A stretch of DNA of 64,000 nt, from assembly GCA_013397795.1 (NCBI GenBank), contig VZTJ01005684.1:312922-376921 (forward strand), read 5' to 3'. This DNA is from Orthonyx spaldingii (taxonomy: Eukaryota > Chordata > Aves > Passeriformes > Orthonychidae). Within the stretch, counting starts at the first letter, position 1, and the number at the start of each line of letters is the position of its first letter. Positions 56,001 to 64,000 of this stretch are shown here, piece by piece. A model generated the notes under the pieces. The model was not told the DNA's origin. It did no database searches and saw only the letters and a program-made list of their open reading frames with translations. Both the position numbers and the translations under genes were made by a program.

Positions 56001-59000
56001 CTGACTAAATGTTTTTAACATGGAGCATCTGTGGTTGCTGCATGTACCCTCCTGTGGCTGACAGGGTTTTTGTCCCCACGCTCTGTGCACAGGGACGCAT
56101 GTGACAATCGCATGACCTGCTCCACCAGCTCTGCCTCTAGCCTTGACACCAGTGCCCAGTTCCAGGAGAACAATGGGCAGACACAGTGCACCAGATGGGA
56201 TGAACAGCAGAAGGTGTTTGCCCTCGAGCAGGTGTGTGGTGTCTTCAGAGTGGACCTGGGACAAATGAGATCCCTTCGCCTTTTCTTCAGGTACTGGGTC
56301 CTTGTGTGTGAGCTGTGTGTGCTCTGGGGGGAGGTGATTTCTGCAGTCCTACCTGAAAGCCTTTCCAGAACAATTGTCTCCAGGAAAGTGAGTGTCAGCC
56401 TTCCCAAGGAGAGCCTCTGAATTATAGTTACAGAGCCGAAAGGATTTTATTTTTAGTAAAGTAAAGGTTGCTCTTAGCTGTCATACCAAAAATGCTTCAA
56501 ATAACCTGGGGATATGAAAAACATCTTTATCTTTTCTCCTTTGCCTGCCCCTCACCAGGCTCCTCTAGAGTCTTGCTGCTCTCAGCCTTTTCAGTTATCT
56601 TTCAAACTATTAGAAAATTTATTTCAAATTATTGCAAAAACATTTTTACTCCCTCTTTTTGCTCTCACTCCCTGTTTCTCTGGACAAAGCTGTACTTTGC
56701 AAGTCTGTGCATCCCTAGGAGCTGACTTTGTGTACTGCCTTAATGTTTCTGGGGCAGACTTCCTGTGGTTTTTTCTCCAGGGAAGACAAATTTTAATTCC
56801 TTCATGTGAAGGAAGGGTAAAAATAGTGCTGTTACCAGGCACAAGTGGAGAAAATTGTCACTATGGCCATGTCATACAATCATGAAATGTCTCAATTGGA
56901 AGTGACCCATAAGGATCATTGAGTCCCAGAGATGTAAAGCTGCCTCTGTGCCATTTTAAGGGGCAGTTTGGTGTTGCACTTTGTGCCTTGCTTTGCACTG
57001 TCTCTCCCCTGAGGGTCCATGTCCTGCTGCTCCCTCCTTGTGCTGGGTGGCCTCTGCAGGTTGTTCTCCATTGTCCCCACAGCGATGAGGCCTGTACCTG
57101 TGGGCAGCTGGTGGTGGCAAGCAGGGAGAGCCAGTACAAGATCTTCCACTTTCACCACGGTGGCCTGGATAAACTGTCCGAGGTGTTTCAGCAGTGGAAG
57201 TACTGCACAGAGACCCATCTCAAGGACCAGGTACCTGAGCGGGGCTCTTGGGGCCGGGTGTTTCACACTTGGGGTGGCATGTTGGAGAAATGAGGCTTTG
57301 AGTTTGTGTCACCAGGACAGGCAGGAAACTGCCAAGTGTTCAGGATGGAAATGTGAGCTGGATTGAAGGTCTCTCTTGGACTTGTCTGTCTCCATCCATT
57401 CTTGTTCTACCTGTGGAATATGGGGAAAATCATCAAGAAGACTTAGGTAATGATTTTGCTAGACCCGACAGGTCGGGACTGTCCTTCAGGCACAGAAAGT
57501 GTTTGGAAATCCACAAAGATAGGTTGGAGATTGTGTCAGAGCCTTTCATCCATCTTGTGACGTGTAACATTCCGTTTGGAGAATGTTTTGACAAGGCATC
57601 TTGCCATATTTTGTTCAATCTACATACAAATGTGATAAGAGCTCTTTAATTATCTGTTTAAGATATTGTATGTGCTTATTAGAAACAGTGATTTTTAAAT
57701 TTCCATCCTTCCCACAGAGCCCCCCGCTGCTTTTCTTATTACGGTCGCATGGGCTCACTTTTTGCATTGAGCAACCTTTGATTTTTAAATTAAATGTCAG
57801 CTGCAGCCTTGCACTGGGATCCTGAGTGCCCTCAGAGAGCCTGGCAGCGCAGTTCCCCGCTCTCCTAACAGCAATCCCTTTGTATATGGCCAATCATATG
57901 TAATTTATTGCAGGCATTCCTGGCAGGGGCAAGTTTTGCTGTAAGCAGCATTAATTCAGTTTCAGGTCAGGGATAAGATTGGAGGAGGAATGGAAACTAA
58001 TTTTTTTTTTAAGATGAAGCTGTTTTGTGGTGGATTTTAATTATTCTAATCACTCTTGTTATTGTAATGGTTGGAATTTAAAAAAAAAAAAAAAAAACAA
58101 AACAACAAAACCTCCCCAAGTGCAGCTCCTTAGTGCTTAATCCTACATGAACCATGCAGAGGTTTCCCTGCTCTGGGTTTCACACTCTGCTGCTCTCCCT
58201 GGCTCCTGCTGCAGTTGTGGTTTGTTTTCCCCCATTCAGCAGCTTGCAGATGAGAAAACCTGCATGCAGTTCTCCATCCGCCGCCCCAAGCTGCCCTCCT
58301 CGGAGACCCACCCCGAGGAGAACTCGTACAGGCGCCTCGACGTGTCTGCCTGGCTGCACCACCTCAACGAGGCCGGCCAGGTGGAGGAGGAGTACAAACT
58401 GAGGAAGGTGAGGGGCTTTCCTCTGTTCTCTCCTGTGCAGAGTGCCAGGAGAAATGCAGGAGTTTGCATTCCTGCTGGGCAGTTGGGAGGATGGAGACTG
58501 GTGTGTGCAGCCTTGGCTGGAGATCTTGCTGTGGGACTGGAATCTGCGCAGGTAGGAGCAGATTCCAATAGATTCCCACCTGGACATGTTCCTGTATCGC
58601 CTGCTCTAGGTGACCCTGCCTTGACAAGGGGGGTTGGACTGGGTGTCTCCAGAGGTGCCTTCCAACCCCAACAACTCTGTGATTCTGTGATGGTGGAGCA
58701 TTTCCCTGACCAAGGAGCTGCCCCACTTCTGCTGCCATTTGGAGTCAATAAACCAAAGTGCCCAGTGCCTGCTTTGTTTGCAGAAAGTGTGACCAAGTCA
58801 CAGAGAACACTGGAGATTGCTGAAAGAACTGAGATGGTTGAAATAGCTGAGGTTGTATGAACAGAGCTTGTATGAACCGAGATTGCTGTATAAACTGAGA
58901 TTGCTGTGTGAAATAACAGGGCTGAGGGGAGCCCTGGGCCCGGGCCCTGAGAGAGAAGTTTGCAGTGCAATGCAGTGTCTCCAGGATTTGGGATTAAGCC

Positions 59001-62000
59001 GTGACATGAGAACGACACGTTAATCATAGAGCCTCTCCGGGGGTGGTTATTGACATTGAAATGAGCCTGATTTGTGTCTGGTCTGGGAATAGAGGGCCAG
59101 CACTTTCCCTCTAAACATGTGCAAATTGCAGGAGCTTGAATCAAGGCGTCACTTGTCAGGAAAGAACTGCAGAGGCACCAAAGCACAGCAGCGGGCAGTT
59201 GCTTGTTGCTGTTTTTGGGAATGCTAAAACTGTACCAGCCATAACTTTTGCTCCTTCTTCCAGGCCATTTTCTTTGGTGGGATTGATATTTCCATCCGTG
59301 GAGAGGTGTGGCCCTTTCTGCTGCACTACTACAGCTACGAGTCCACCTCTGAAGAGAGGGAGGCACTGAGGCTGCAGAAGAGGAAAGAATACTTTGAGAT
59401 CCAGGAGAAAAGGTAACAAACCATCATCATCCTCCCCCTGCTCATCTTCCTCGGGCAGGACATCACGGTCACACCTCATTCTCTGCATCCTTTGCATCAG
59501 GAGAGGCTAGAGTAGAGAAGTGGGAGGGATGGTGAAGGAGGTGTGCTGGGCACTGCTGACCTCCTGAGGCTCTGGAGCTGATGCCACAGAGCTCAAACAT
59601 TTCCTTACCTGGGCTCTTGAAATGGGCTCATCAGTACCACCCAGGGAAGCACCTCACAGGCAAGGCTTGGGTTAGAACACTGAAGGTGAAACTGGGATCT
59701 TATATTTCTTTATAAATAAAATATACATAAAAATAAGGGATGAGAAGGGTTATGTAGTTCCAGAAGGTTGTAAATGCAAGAATTGTTTAATGGAGGTGAG
59801 TACATTGGAGCTGGAGAGGGATAGTATTGTTAATAATCAGGAGACAATCAAACCGGAGTGGTCAGTTATGGTGTGCTGAGTTCCAAGGAGCAGTGGAGAG
59901 CAGAGTCTGATGCTTCTGAAGTGTTTATTGCAGCAAACACATCATGTCATCCCTTTTATAACCCAGGAGGCTCCTTCCAGTGATCCCTTGGGACAGACAA
60001 TCTGCTGTTCTGGACAGACCTGCTGCTCTGTTTTTCAGGTGCTGAGGAAACTCAGTACAGCAATAGTTTTTCTCTGCTAATTAAGACTGAAATGAGGCTT
60101 TTTGTTCCTTGTGGCAATCACATTCCTCTCTTGGCAACCCTCTGCTGTTGCTGCATGGTTTCCAGGCTGTCCATGACTCCGGACGAGCAGAAGGATTTCT
60201 GGCGCCAGGTGCAGTTCACGGTGGACAAGGATGTCGTGAGGACCGACCGCAGCAACCAGTTCTTCCGAGGGGAGGACAACCCAAATGTGGAGACCATGAG
60301 GTGAAGTGTCTGATTTCAGTGTCCTAAAAACCGTGTCCTGCTCAATGTAGAGACAGCTTGGCCAGCCCCCAGCCCAGGCTGCCTGGGAGTGCTGCACAGC
60401 ACCCACCGTGCATCTGGAACCAAGGGATGCAACAGCAAGGCCTTCCTCAGTGCTCCCACTGCTGCTGTAGCCATTCCCTTCTCAGTCCTGTAACCCTGCT
60501 CCCATCCCTGAGCCTTCCTGCACACACAGGCACAGCAGAGGTGCTGTGGTAGGGCTATGCGCAGGTGCTTGGGGCCATGGTTCTCCTGATGGGGTAAAGG
60601 ACGAGCACACCAGAGTCTGCTCCATGAGGGTGTGACCTCAAAAGAGTTGAGTTTCATACAACAGTGTGGCTTGGAGCTTTATGGGTGTGTTGGGCATCAT
60701 GTCTTTTTTCCCAAAGGCCCTTCATTTCTGTCCTCTTAATCTTTTTAAATTCTCATTTTCTGTTTATATTTCGCTGTCCTTGAATGCCAAACCTTTTCCT
60801 GAAGTTTATGCCACAGGACCGGTGTTTGCAGCAGGGTTTCCCTGTCTGTGTTATAGCACCTCACACGAGGCCCTGTCTTTGTCCCTGAGATGGTGCTGTC
60901 ACCTGCCCTCACCTGTCCCACCTCTCTGTTTCTCTGCTCCAGGAGGATCCTGCTGAACTATGCAGTATTTAACCCAACCATTGGATACTCCCAGGGCATG
61001 TCCGACCTGGTTGCCCCGCTCCTGGCAGAGGTCCTGGATGAGTCGGATACTTTCTGGTGCTTTGTTGGATTGATGCAGAACACGATCTTCATCAGCTCCC
61101 CCCGGGATGAGGACATGGAGAAGCAGCTGGTGAGGCTGAGTGCTGGGCTCCCTTCAGCCCTGTCATGGCTTCTCCTCTCCCCAATTCTCTGGACTGGGGG
61201 GTTCCAGAATGCTGAATCAAAGCCACTACGTCCTTGGGGTGATCCTTGTGGTTGTCATGTGCAGGGCCAGGAGCCGGACTTTGATGATCCTTGTGGGTCA
61301 GTTCCAACTCAGAATAGTCTGGGGTTCTATGATTCTCTGGAAATACCTGGTGGATAGAATTGATCCTGGATGATTGAGGCCCTCCAGAGGCAGTGAATAT
61401 CCATCCTTGTGAAATCGCAGCTGCGAGAGAAGAGCTCTCCAGCTGTCCAGGTCTGGTTCCCCGGGCGCTGAGGGGTGCTCAAGGCCGGGCCTCAGCCCAG
61501 GGTGTCTTTTCCAGCTGTACCTGCGCGAGCTGCTGCGGCTGATGCACCCCCGCTTCCACCAGCACCTGAGCGCCCTGGGCGAGGATGGGCTGCAGATGCT
61601 CTTCTGCCACCGCTGGATCCTGCTCTGCTTCAAGCGCGAGTTCCCAGAGGCCGAGGCGCTGCGCATGTGGGAGGCGTGCTGGGCTCACTACCAGGTGAGG
61701 AACTGCCACGGGCACGGCGTGTCCTGCCTGAGTCCTCCCCCTCTGCACTGAGCATTGCCAGAAAGGCTCTTAGCAGCAAAGTAGCCAAAATAAGGCAGGT
61801 CTGTGACTATGGCAGAGGTTTATCTGTGTAGCAGGAGGATGGAGCCCTGCCTGCCTTTCCCCCTTGGGGATATCTGGGTTTCACAAGGAGGTGCTTCAGA
61901 AAATGCTGAATGCCCACTTCTGAAGTACAGGCTTCTCTTACATAGCTGGGAAGTGTCTTCCCAAAAATCTGCTCTATGGTGCAAACACTGCTGCAGACCT

Positions 62001-63051
62001 TACTGCCGTGCCATGAAGGGAAGAGGCTTTGGCTCAGCTGTGGATCAGAGGTCACCAGTAACTCATGTTCTCACCACTGGGCAGAACTGAAGGGAGCAAA
62101 ACCTCTCACCAAGGACCAGCCTGTGGAGGGTGGGAGGTGAAGCCAGAGCTCTGCCTCCACCTGCTGTACAGCAGCCCCTGTGTTCCCGTTGCAGACAGAC
62201 TATTTCCACCTCTTTATCTGCGTGGCCATCGTGGTGATTTACGGGGACGACGTCATCGAGCAGCAGCTGGCCACTGACCAGATGCTGCTGCATTTCGGCA
62301 ACCTGGCCATGCACATGAACGGGGAGCTCGTACTCAGGAAGGTAAATGCCCAAGTGCCTGTGTGGAACAAGGTCCAGAGATGAGTCAGAGTGTTGAGAAA
62401 ACCAGGAACTGCTGCTTCAGCTTTACATCTCCTGTCTCCCTGTGGCTGGCTGCATGGGATGCTGTTTGCCTGGAAAGGCAGGGTGGGATGCTGCTGTTTG
62501 CCTGGAAACAAGATTTGCAGCAGGAGGAGGTAGTTGTTGAGTGCTTGGGAGGTAACAGTGTGGTTGGGATAACCCTGGTTGGGATAACCTGCTCAGGGAA
62601 ATGGGGACAGAGCTGTTGGTGCCATGGGATGAGCTGTGGTGTGTGGCAGCCCCTGTGACCTGCCACTGTCCCCAGTGCCTCGGGCAGCCCTCAGGTGTTG
62701 CTGAAGCCCAGGCAGCCGAACAGGAGGATTGGGTAGGAAACCACCTCAGCTCCCTGTGTTGGTCCCCTGGTGAGGTGTGAATATTTTCCCTTTCTCTCCC
62801 TCTAGGCCAGGAGTCTGCTCTATCAGTTCCACCTGCTCCCCCGCATCCCCTGCAGCCTGCACGACCTCTGCAAGCTGTGTGGGACAGGCATGTGGGACAG
62901 TGGCTTCATCCCCGCTGTGGAGTGCTCTGGCCACCACCCCGAGTCCGAGAGCTGCCCTTACGGGGGGCTGGTGGAAGTGTCTTCTCCCAAACCAGGAAGT
63001 GAAGGCAAGAAAGGCCTGAAAACACGGGATGTCTTTGCCTTCCGAAAATAG
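41001..63051 (+). CDS. TBC1D16: TBC1D16, Rab GTPase-activating protein
   Basis: Eleven coding exons: 41001-41178, 42351-42927, 56093-56290, 57083-57230, 58240-58407, 59264-59412, 60166-60300, 60943-61129, 61515-61694, 62195-62341, 62806-63051; all phases join, giving 770 residues (human 767). The first coding exon begins after an acceptor at 40942, so a 5' UTR exon lies upstream. The start MSLGRLLRRASSKASDLL matches human. Residues about 60-255 are Ser/Pro-rich and disordered; about 255-420 include GVFRVDLGQMRSLRLFF, SGQLVVASRESQYK and KLPSSETHPEE. The TBC domain covers about residues 425-720, with FFGGIDVSIRGEVWPFLL, the arginine finger in TVDKDVVRTDR (Arg about 498) and the glutamine finger in YSQGMSDLV (Gln about 535). 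It stimulates GTP hydrolysis by endosomal Rabs (Rab4A, possibly Rab5C, in human work). The gene looks intact. Confidence 0.98.
42125..42285 (-). mobile_element. CR1 LINE 3' fragment in TBC1D16 intron 1
   Basis: Well-preserved antisense CR1 3' end: GAATGGTTTGGGTTGGGAAG, CCTTAAAGATCATCTCCTTC, CCTGCCATGGGCAGGAGCACC, CAGACCAGGTTGCTCAGAGC, GGCCTTGAACATTTCCAGGG. It ends about 65 bp before coding exon 2. Confidence 0.92.
47640..48110. promoter_or_regulatory. Intragenic CpG island in TBC1D16 intron 2
   Basis: Sharply bounded GC- and CpG-rich block within an AT-richer intron, with CCGTGGCC/GTGACCG repeats and a GGGGCC hexamer array. A candidate alternative promoter for a shorter TBC1D16 transcript; no start site can be assigned. 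Confidence 0.5.
47966..48003 (+). repeat. (GGGGCC)n hexanucleotide array
   Basis: About six uninterrupted GGGGCC units on the plus strand, flanked by a related GTGACCGTGGCC array (about 47905-47965). The sequence can form G-quadruplexes. Confidence 0.9.
48110..48890 (-). mobile_element. Long CR1 LINE fragment in TBC1D16 intron 2
   Basis: Antisense CR1 3' region of about 750 bp: CATGGAATGCTTTGGG, GGGACCTTAAACCCCATCC, GGGCAGGGACACCTTCCACT, AGGATTTCTTCCTGATATCT, then AGGCATTGGAAGGCCACAAT, CCAAAGCTTCTCCTCTCCAG and TCCAGCAGCTCCAGATCCCT. These are sequential blocks of the CR1 reverse-transcriptase 3' part and UTR; the reading frame is degraded. Confidence 0.92.
48638..48750. repeat. 22-bp minisatellite inside CR1 fragment
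   Basis: Five units of CACAATCCCCCCTTTCCTGC plus TG, the first two perfect, expanded within the CR1 element. Confidence 0.92.
50048..50062. repeat. Poly(T) tract
   Basis: About 15 consecutive T in TBC1D16 intron 2; no attached retroposon recognised. Confidence 0.9.
52780..53245 (-). mobile_element. CR1 LINE 3' fragment in TBC1D16 intron 2
   Basis: Antisense CR1 of about 465 bp: GAATCACAGAATCACCGAG, CAGAGATCATCGAGTCCAA, ACTGACCCATGTCCCCAAG, GGTAGGGACTCCACCACTGC, CTGGGCAGCCCGTACCAATG, GAGAATTTTTCCCCAGTAT and CTGAACTTCCTTTTCTCCAG. A younger-looking copy than its neighbours. Confidence 0.93.
56868..56935 (-). mobile_element. Short CR1 fragment in TBC1D16 intron 3
   Basis: CATACAATCATGAAATGTC, GGAAGTGACCCATAAGGATC and ATTGAGTCCCA form a diverged antisense CR1 3' terminus. 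Confidence 0.75.
57231..58239. other. TBC1D16 intron 4, non-coding
   Basis: Intron between exons 57083-57230 and 58240-58407, containing an A-rich simple tract at about 58079-58110. No other feature recognised. Confidence 0.5.
58079..58110. repeat. A-rich simple repeat
   Basis: About 18 A followed by CAAAACAACAAAAC, a simple-sequence tract in TBC1D16 intron 4. Confidence 0.9.
58555..58695 (+). mobile_element. CR1 LINE 3' end in TBC1D16 intron 5
   Basis: Sense CR1 3' terminus: CCTGCTCTAGGTGACCCTGC, GGGGTTGGACTGGGTGTCTC, CCAGAGGTGCCTTCCAACCC, ending in the characteristic octamer repeat TTCTGTGATTCTGTGATG. Confidence 0.93.
59413..60165. other. TBC1D16 intron 6, non-coding
   Basis: Intron between exons 59264-59412 and 60166-60300. 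AT-rich near 59700-59740; no exon or repeat recognised. Confidence 0.5.
61205..61350 (+). mobile_element. CR1 LINE 3' end in TBC1D16 intron 8
   Basis: Sense CR1 terminus: GGACTTTGATGATCCTTGTG, GGTCAGTTCCAACTCAG and GGTTCTATGATTCTCTGG. Between exons 60943-61129 and 61515-61694. Confidence 0.85.
61695..62194. other. TBC1D16 intron 9, non-coding
   Basis: Intron between exons 61515-61694 and 62195-62341; no further feature recognised. Confidence 0.5.
62342..62805. other. TBC1D16 intron 10, non-coding
   Basis: Intron before the terminal coding exon. It contains a few short direct repeats (GGGATGCTG-TTTGCCTGGAAA near 62458-62510; GGTTGGGATAACC near 62562-62590). Nothing else seen. Confidence 0.5.
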
Positions 63052-63580
63052 CTGAGAGGAACAGGGTGCGACGGCGGAAGGGAAGGGCAGGAAGGATGTG
63101 CATAGGAAAAAATGTTGAAGAAAAAAATGGAGGAATAGCTTGTCAAGACTCCTGAGAAGACTGAAAGGTGGGGAACGGAAGAGGAATTAAATTGCTCCAT
63201 AGGGGAAGTTCCATTGCGTGGGTGGTGGAACCTGAGCGAAAGGCATCGACCCAGGAACTGTGTTTGGATTTGATTTTGTTAGAAACAAGCTTTTCTAGGT
63301 CTTAACAAGGACTTTTTATTCTGCCTCTGGGACTGGACTGGTTAGCAACCAGAACTTTGTTACCTGCTGGTGAGAAACGAGAACGCTCCCGGGAGCCGAG
63401 GCCACTCAGCAGTGCTGGTGGGCAGGTGGCAGGAGCAGAGCCAAGGCCACTGTCCCTCACCCAGAGCACACCACGCACTCTCTGCTTCAACCAAAACGTG
63501 CAGCTTCGTGGCTTCCTTCTAAAGCCATAAAAGCCATTTTAATTATAATCTGCCAAAAATAAAACTGCAGACCGTTGGGA
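63052..63580 (+). other. TBC1D16: TBC1D16 3' UTR
   Basis: Sequence from the TAG at 63049-63051 to just past the poly(A) signal at 63558, about 510 bp, non-coding. Confidence 0.65.
63558..63563 (+). terminator. TBC1D16: TBC1D16 poly(A) signal
   Basis: AATAAA 507 bp after the stop codon, in an A-rich context. The longer human 3' UTR suggests further sites downstream are possible. Confidence 0.6.
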
Positions 63581-63824
63581 TGGCAGGGAAGGTGTCTGCT
63601 TTGTCAGCAAGGAAGGACCGGTGACCTCAAAGTCTTGTCTCTGGCCTTTTCTGGTTTTATAGGATACACTGGCTGGCATGATTTTATTTTTCCCATTTGT
63701 ACAGAAGATGTACAGCCCCAGATCTCAGAGCACTGCTGCTCTCAGTCAGGGTATTTCACAGACACTGCCCAAAGTTTCCTTCTTCATGAGATATTGGGAA
63801 GAAATGCTTCCCTGGGAGGTAGGT

Positions 63825-64000
63825 GAGGTCCTGGCACAGGTTGCTCAGAGAAGCTGTGGGTGCCCCATCCCTGGAAGTGTCCAAGGCCAGGCTGGATGGG
63901 GCTTGGAGCACCCTGGGATAGTGGAAGGTGTCCCTGCCCAAGGCCAGGGTTGGAATGAGATGAACTTTAAGGTCCCTTCCAACCCAAACCATTCAGTGAT
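63825..64000 (+). mobile_element. CR1 LINE 3' end at right edge
   Basis: Sense CR1: CACAGGTTGCTCAGAGAAGC, TGTGGGTGCCCCATCCCTGG, AAGTGTCCAAGGCCAGGCTG, GATGGGGCTTGGAGCACCCT, GGAAGGTGTCCCTGCCC, then AAGGTCCCTTCCAACCCAAA and CATTCAGTGAT. It runs to the end of the window. Confidence 0.95.

Larger units (their letters stand above)
42928..56092. other. TBC1D16 intron 2 (13 kb), non-coding
   Basis: Large intron with no recognisable exon on either strand. It contains an internal CpG island (47640-48110), CR1 fragments (48110-48890, 52780-53245), a T run (about 50048-50062) and otherwise ordinary sequence. Open frames here are short or repeat-derived. Confidence 0.6.

Noticed and set aside
58236..59366. 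376-codon minus-strand open frame
   Set aside because: Antisense to TBC1D16 exons 58240-58407 and 59264-59412 and crosses a CR1 fragment; no domain recognised.
1..64000. tRNA, rRNA, CRISPR or prokaryotic operon features
   Set aside because: None seen; the window is vertebrate nuclear DNA with intron-containing genes.

Overview
This is a bird nuclear genome segment. The evidence is intron-rich vertebrate genes with consensus splice sites, many 3'-truncated CR1 LINE fragments (the main avian interspersed repeat), two copies of a common avian ERVL-type LTR, and short introns with GC-rich promoters typical of a gene-dense avian chromosome. Gene content and order match human 17q25.3 in reverse orientation. 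Species is not determinable from what I can see. Two runs of N (5936-6604 and 23904-24158) lie in extremely GC-rich promoter or first-exon sequence, and there is one ambiguous base near 35390.

Layout, left to right: (1) RNF213, minus strand, only the five most 5' recognisable coding exons (1-3294); the gene runs off the left edge and its extreme 5' exon(s) are not visible. (2) 3295-8800: RNF213 5' region with a CpG island, octamer sites, an interferon-response element and two LTRs in opposite orientation. (3) SLC26A11, minus, 15 coding exons (8801-14680). (4) SGSH, plus, 8 exons (15005-17776), head-to-head with SLC26A11 across 324 bp. (5) GAA, minus, 19 visible exons (18658-23903), tail-to-tail with SGSH; its N-terminal exons fall in the second gap. 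(6) CCDC40, minus, 19 exons (24495-35323), ending just upstream of GAA. (7) TBC1D16, plus, 11 coding exons (41001-63051), head-to-head with CCDC40 across a CpG-rich promoter, with large introns 1 and 2.

Functional themes: SGSH and GAA are lysosomal hydrolases (heparan sulfate and glycogen). SLC26A11 is a sulfate/anion transporter sharing a promoter region with SGSH, which releases sulfate. CCDC40 is a motile-cilium axoneme ruler protein and carries an RFX-type X-box next to its start codon. TBC1D16 is a Rab GTPase-activating protein. RNF213 is a giant interferon-inducible AAA+/E3 ligase. Exon boundaries were set by hand from GT/AG sites and checked for reading-phase continuity across each complete gene. 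Family and human comparisons are from general knowledge, not from searches.

I see no sign of an undescribed gene system. The points worth attention are regulatory motifs, tandem repeats in promoters and introns, a probable intragenic CpG-island promoter in TBC1D16, the absence of EIF4A3 and CARD14 between SGSH and GAA, and a possibly altered SLC26A11 C-terminus next to an LTR insertion.
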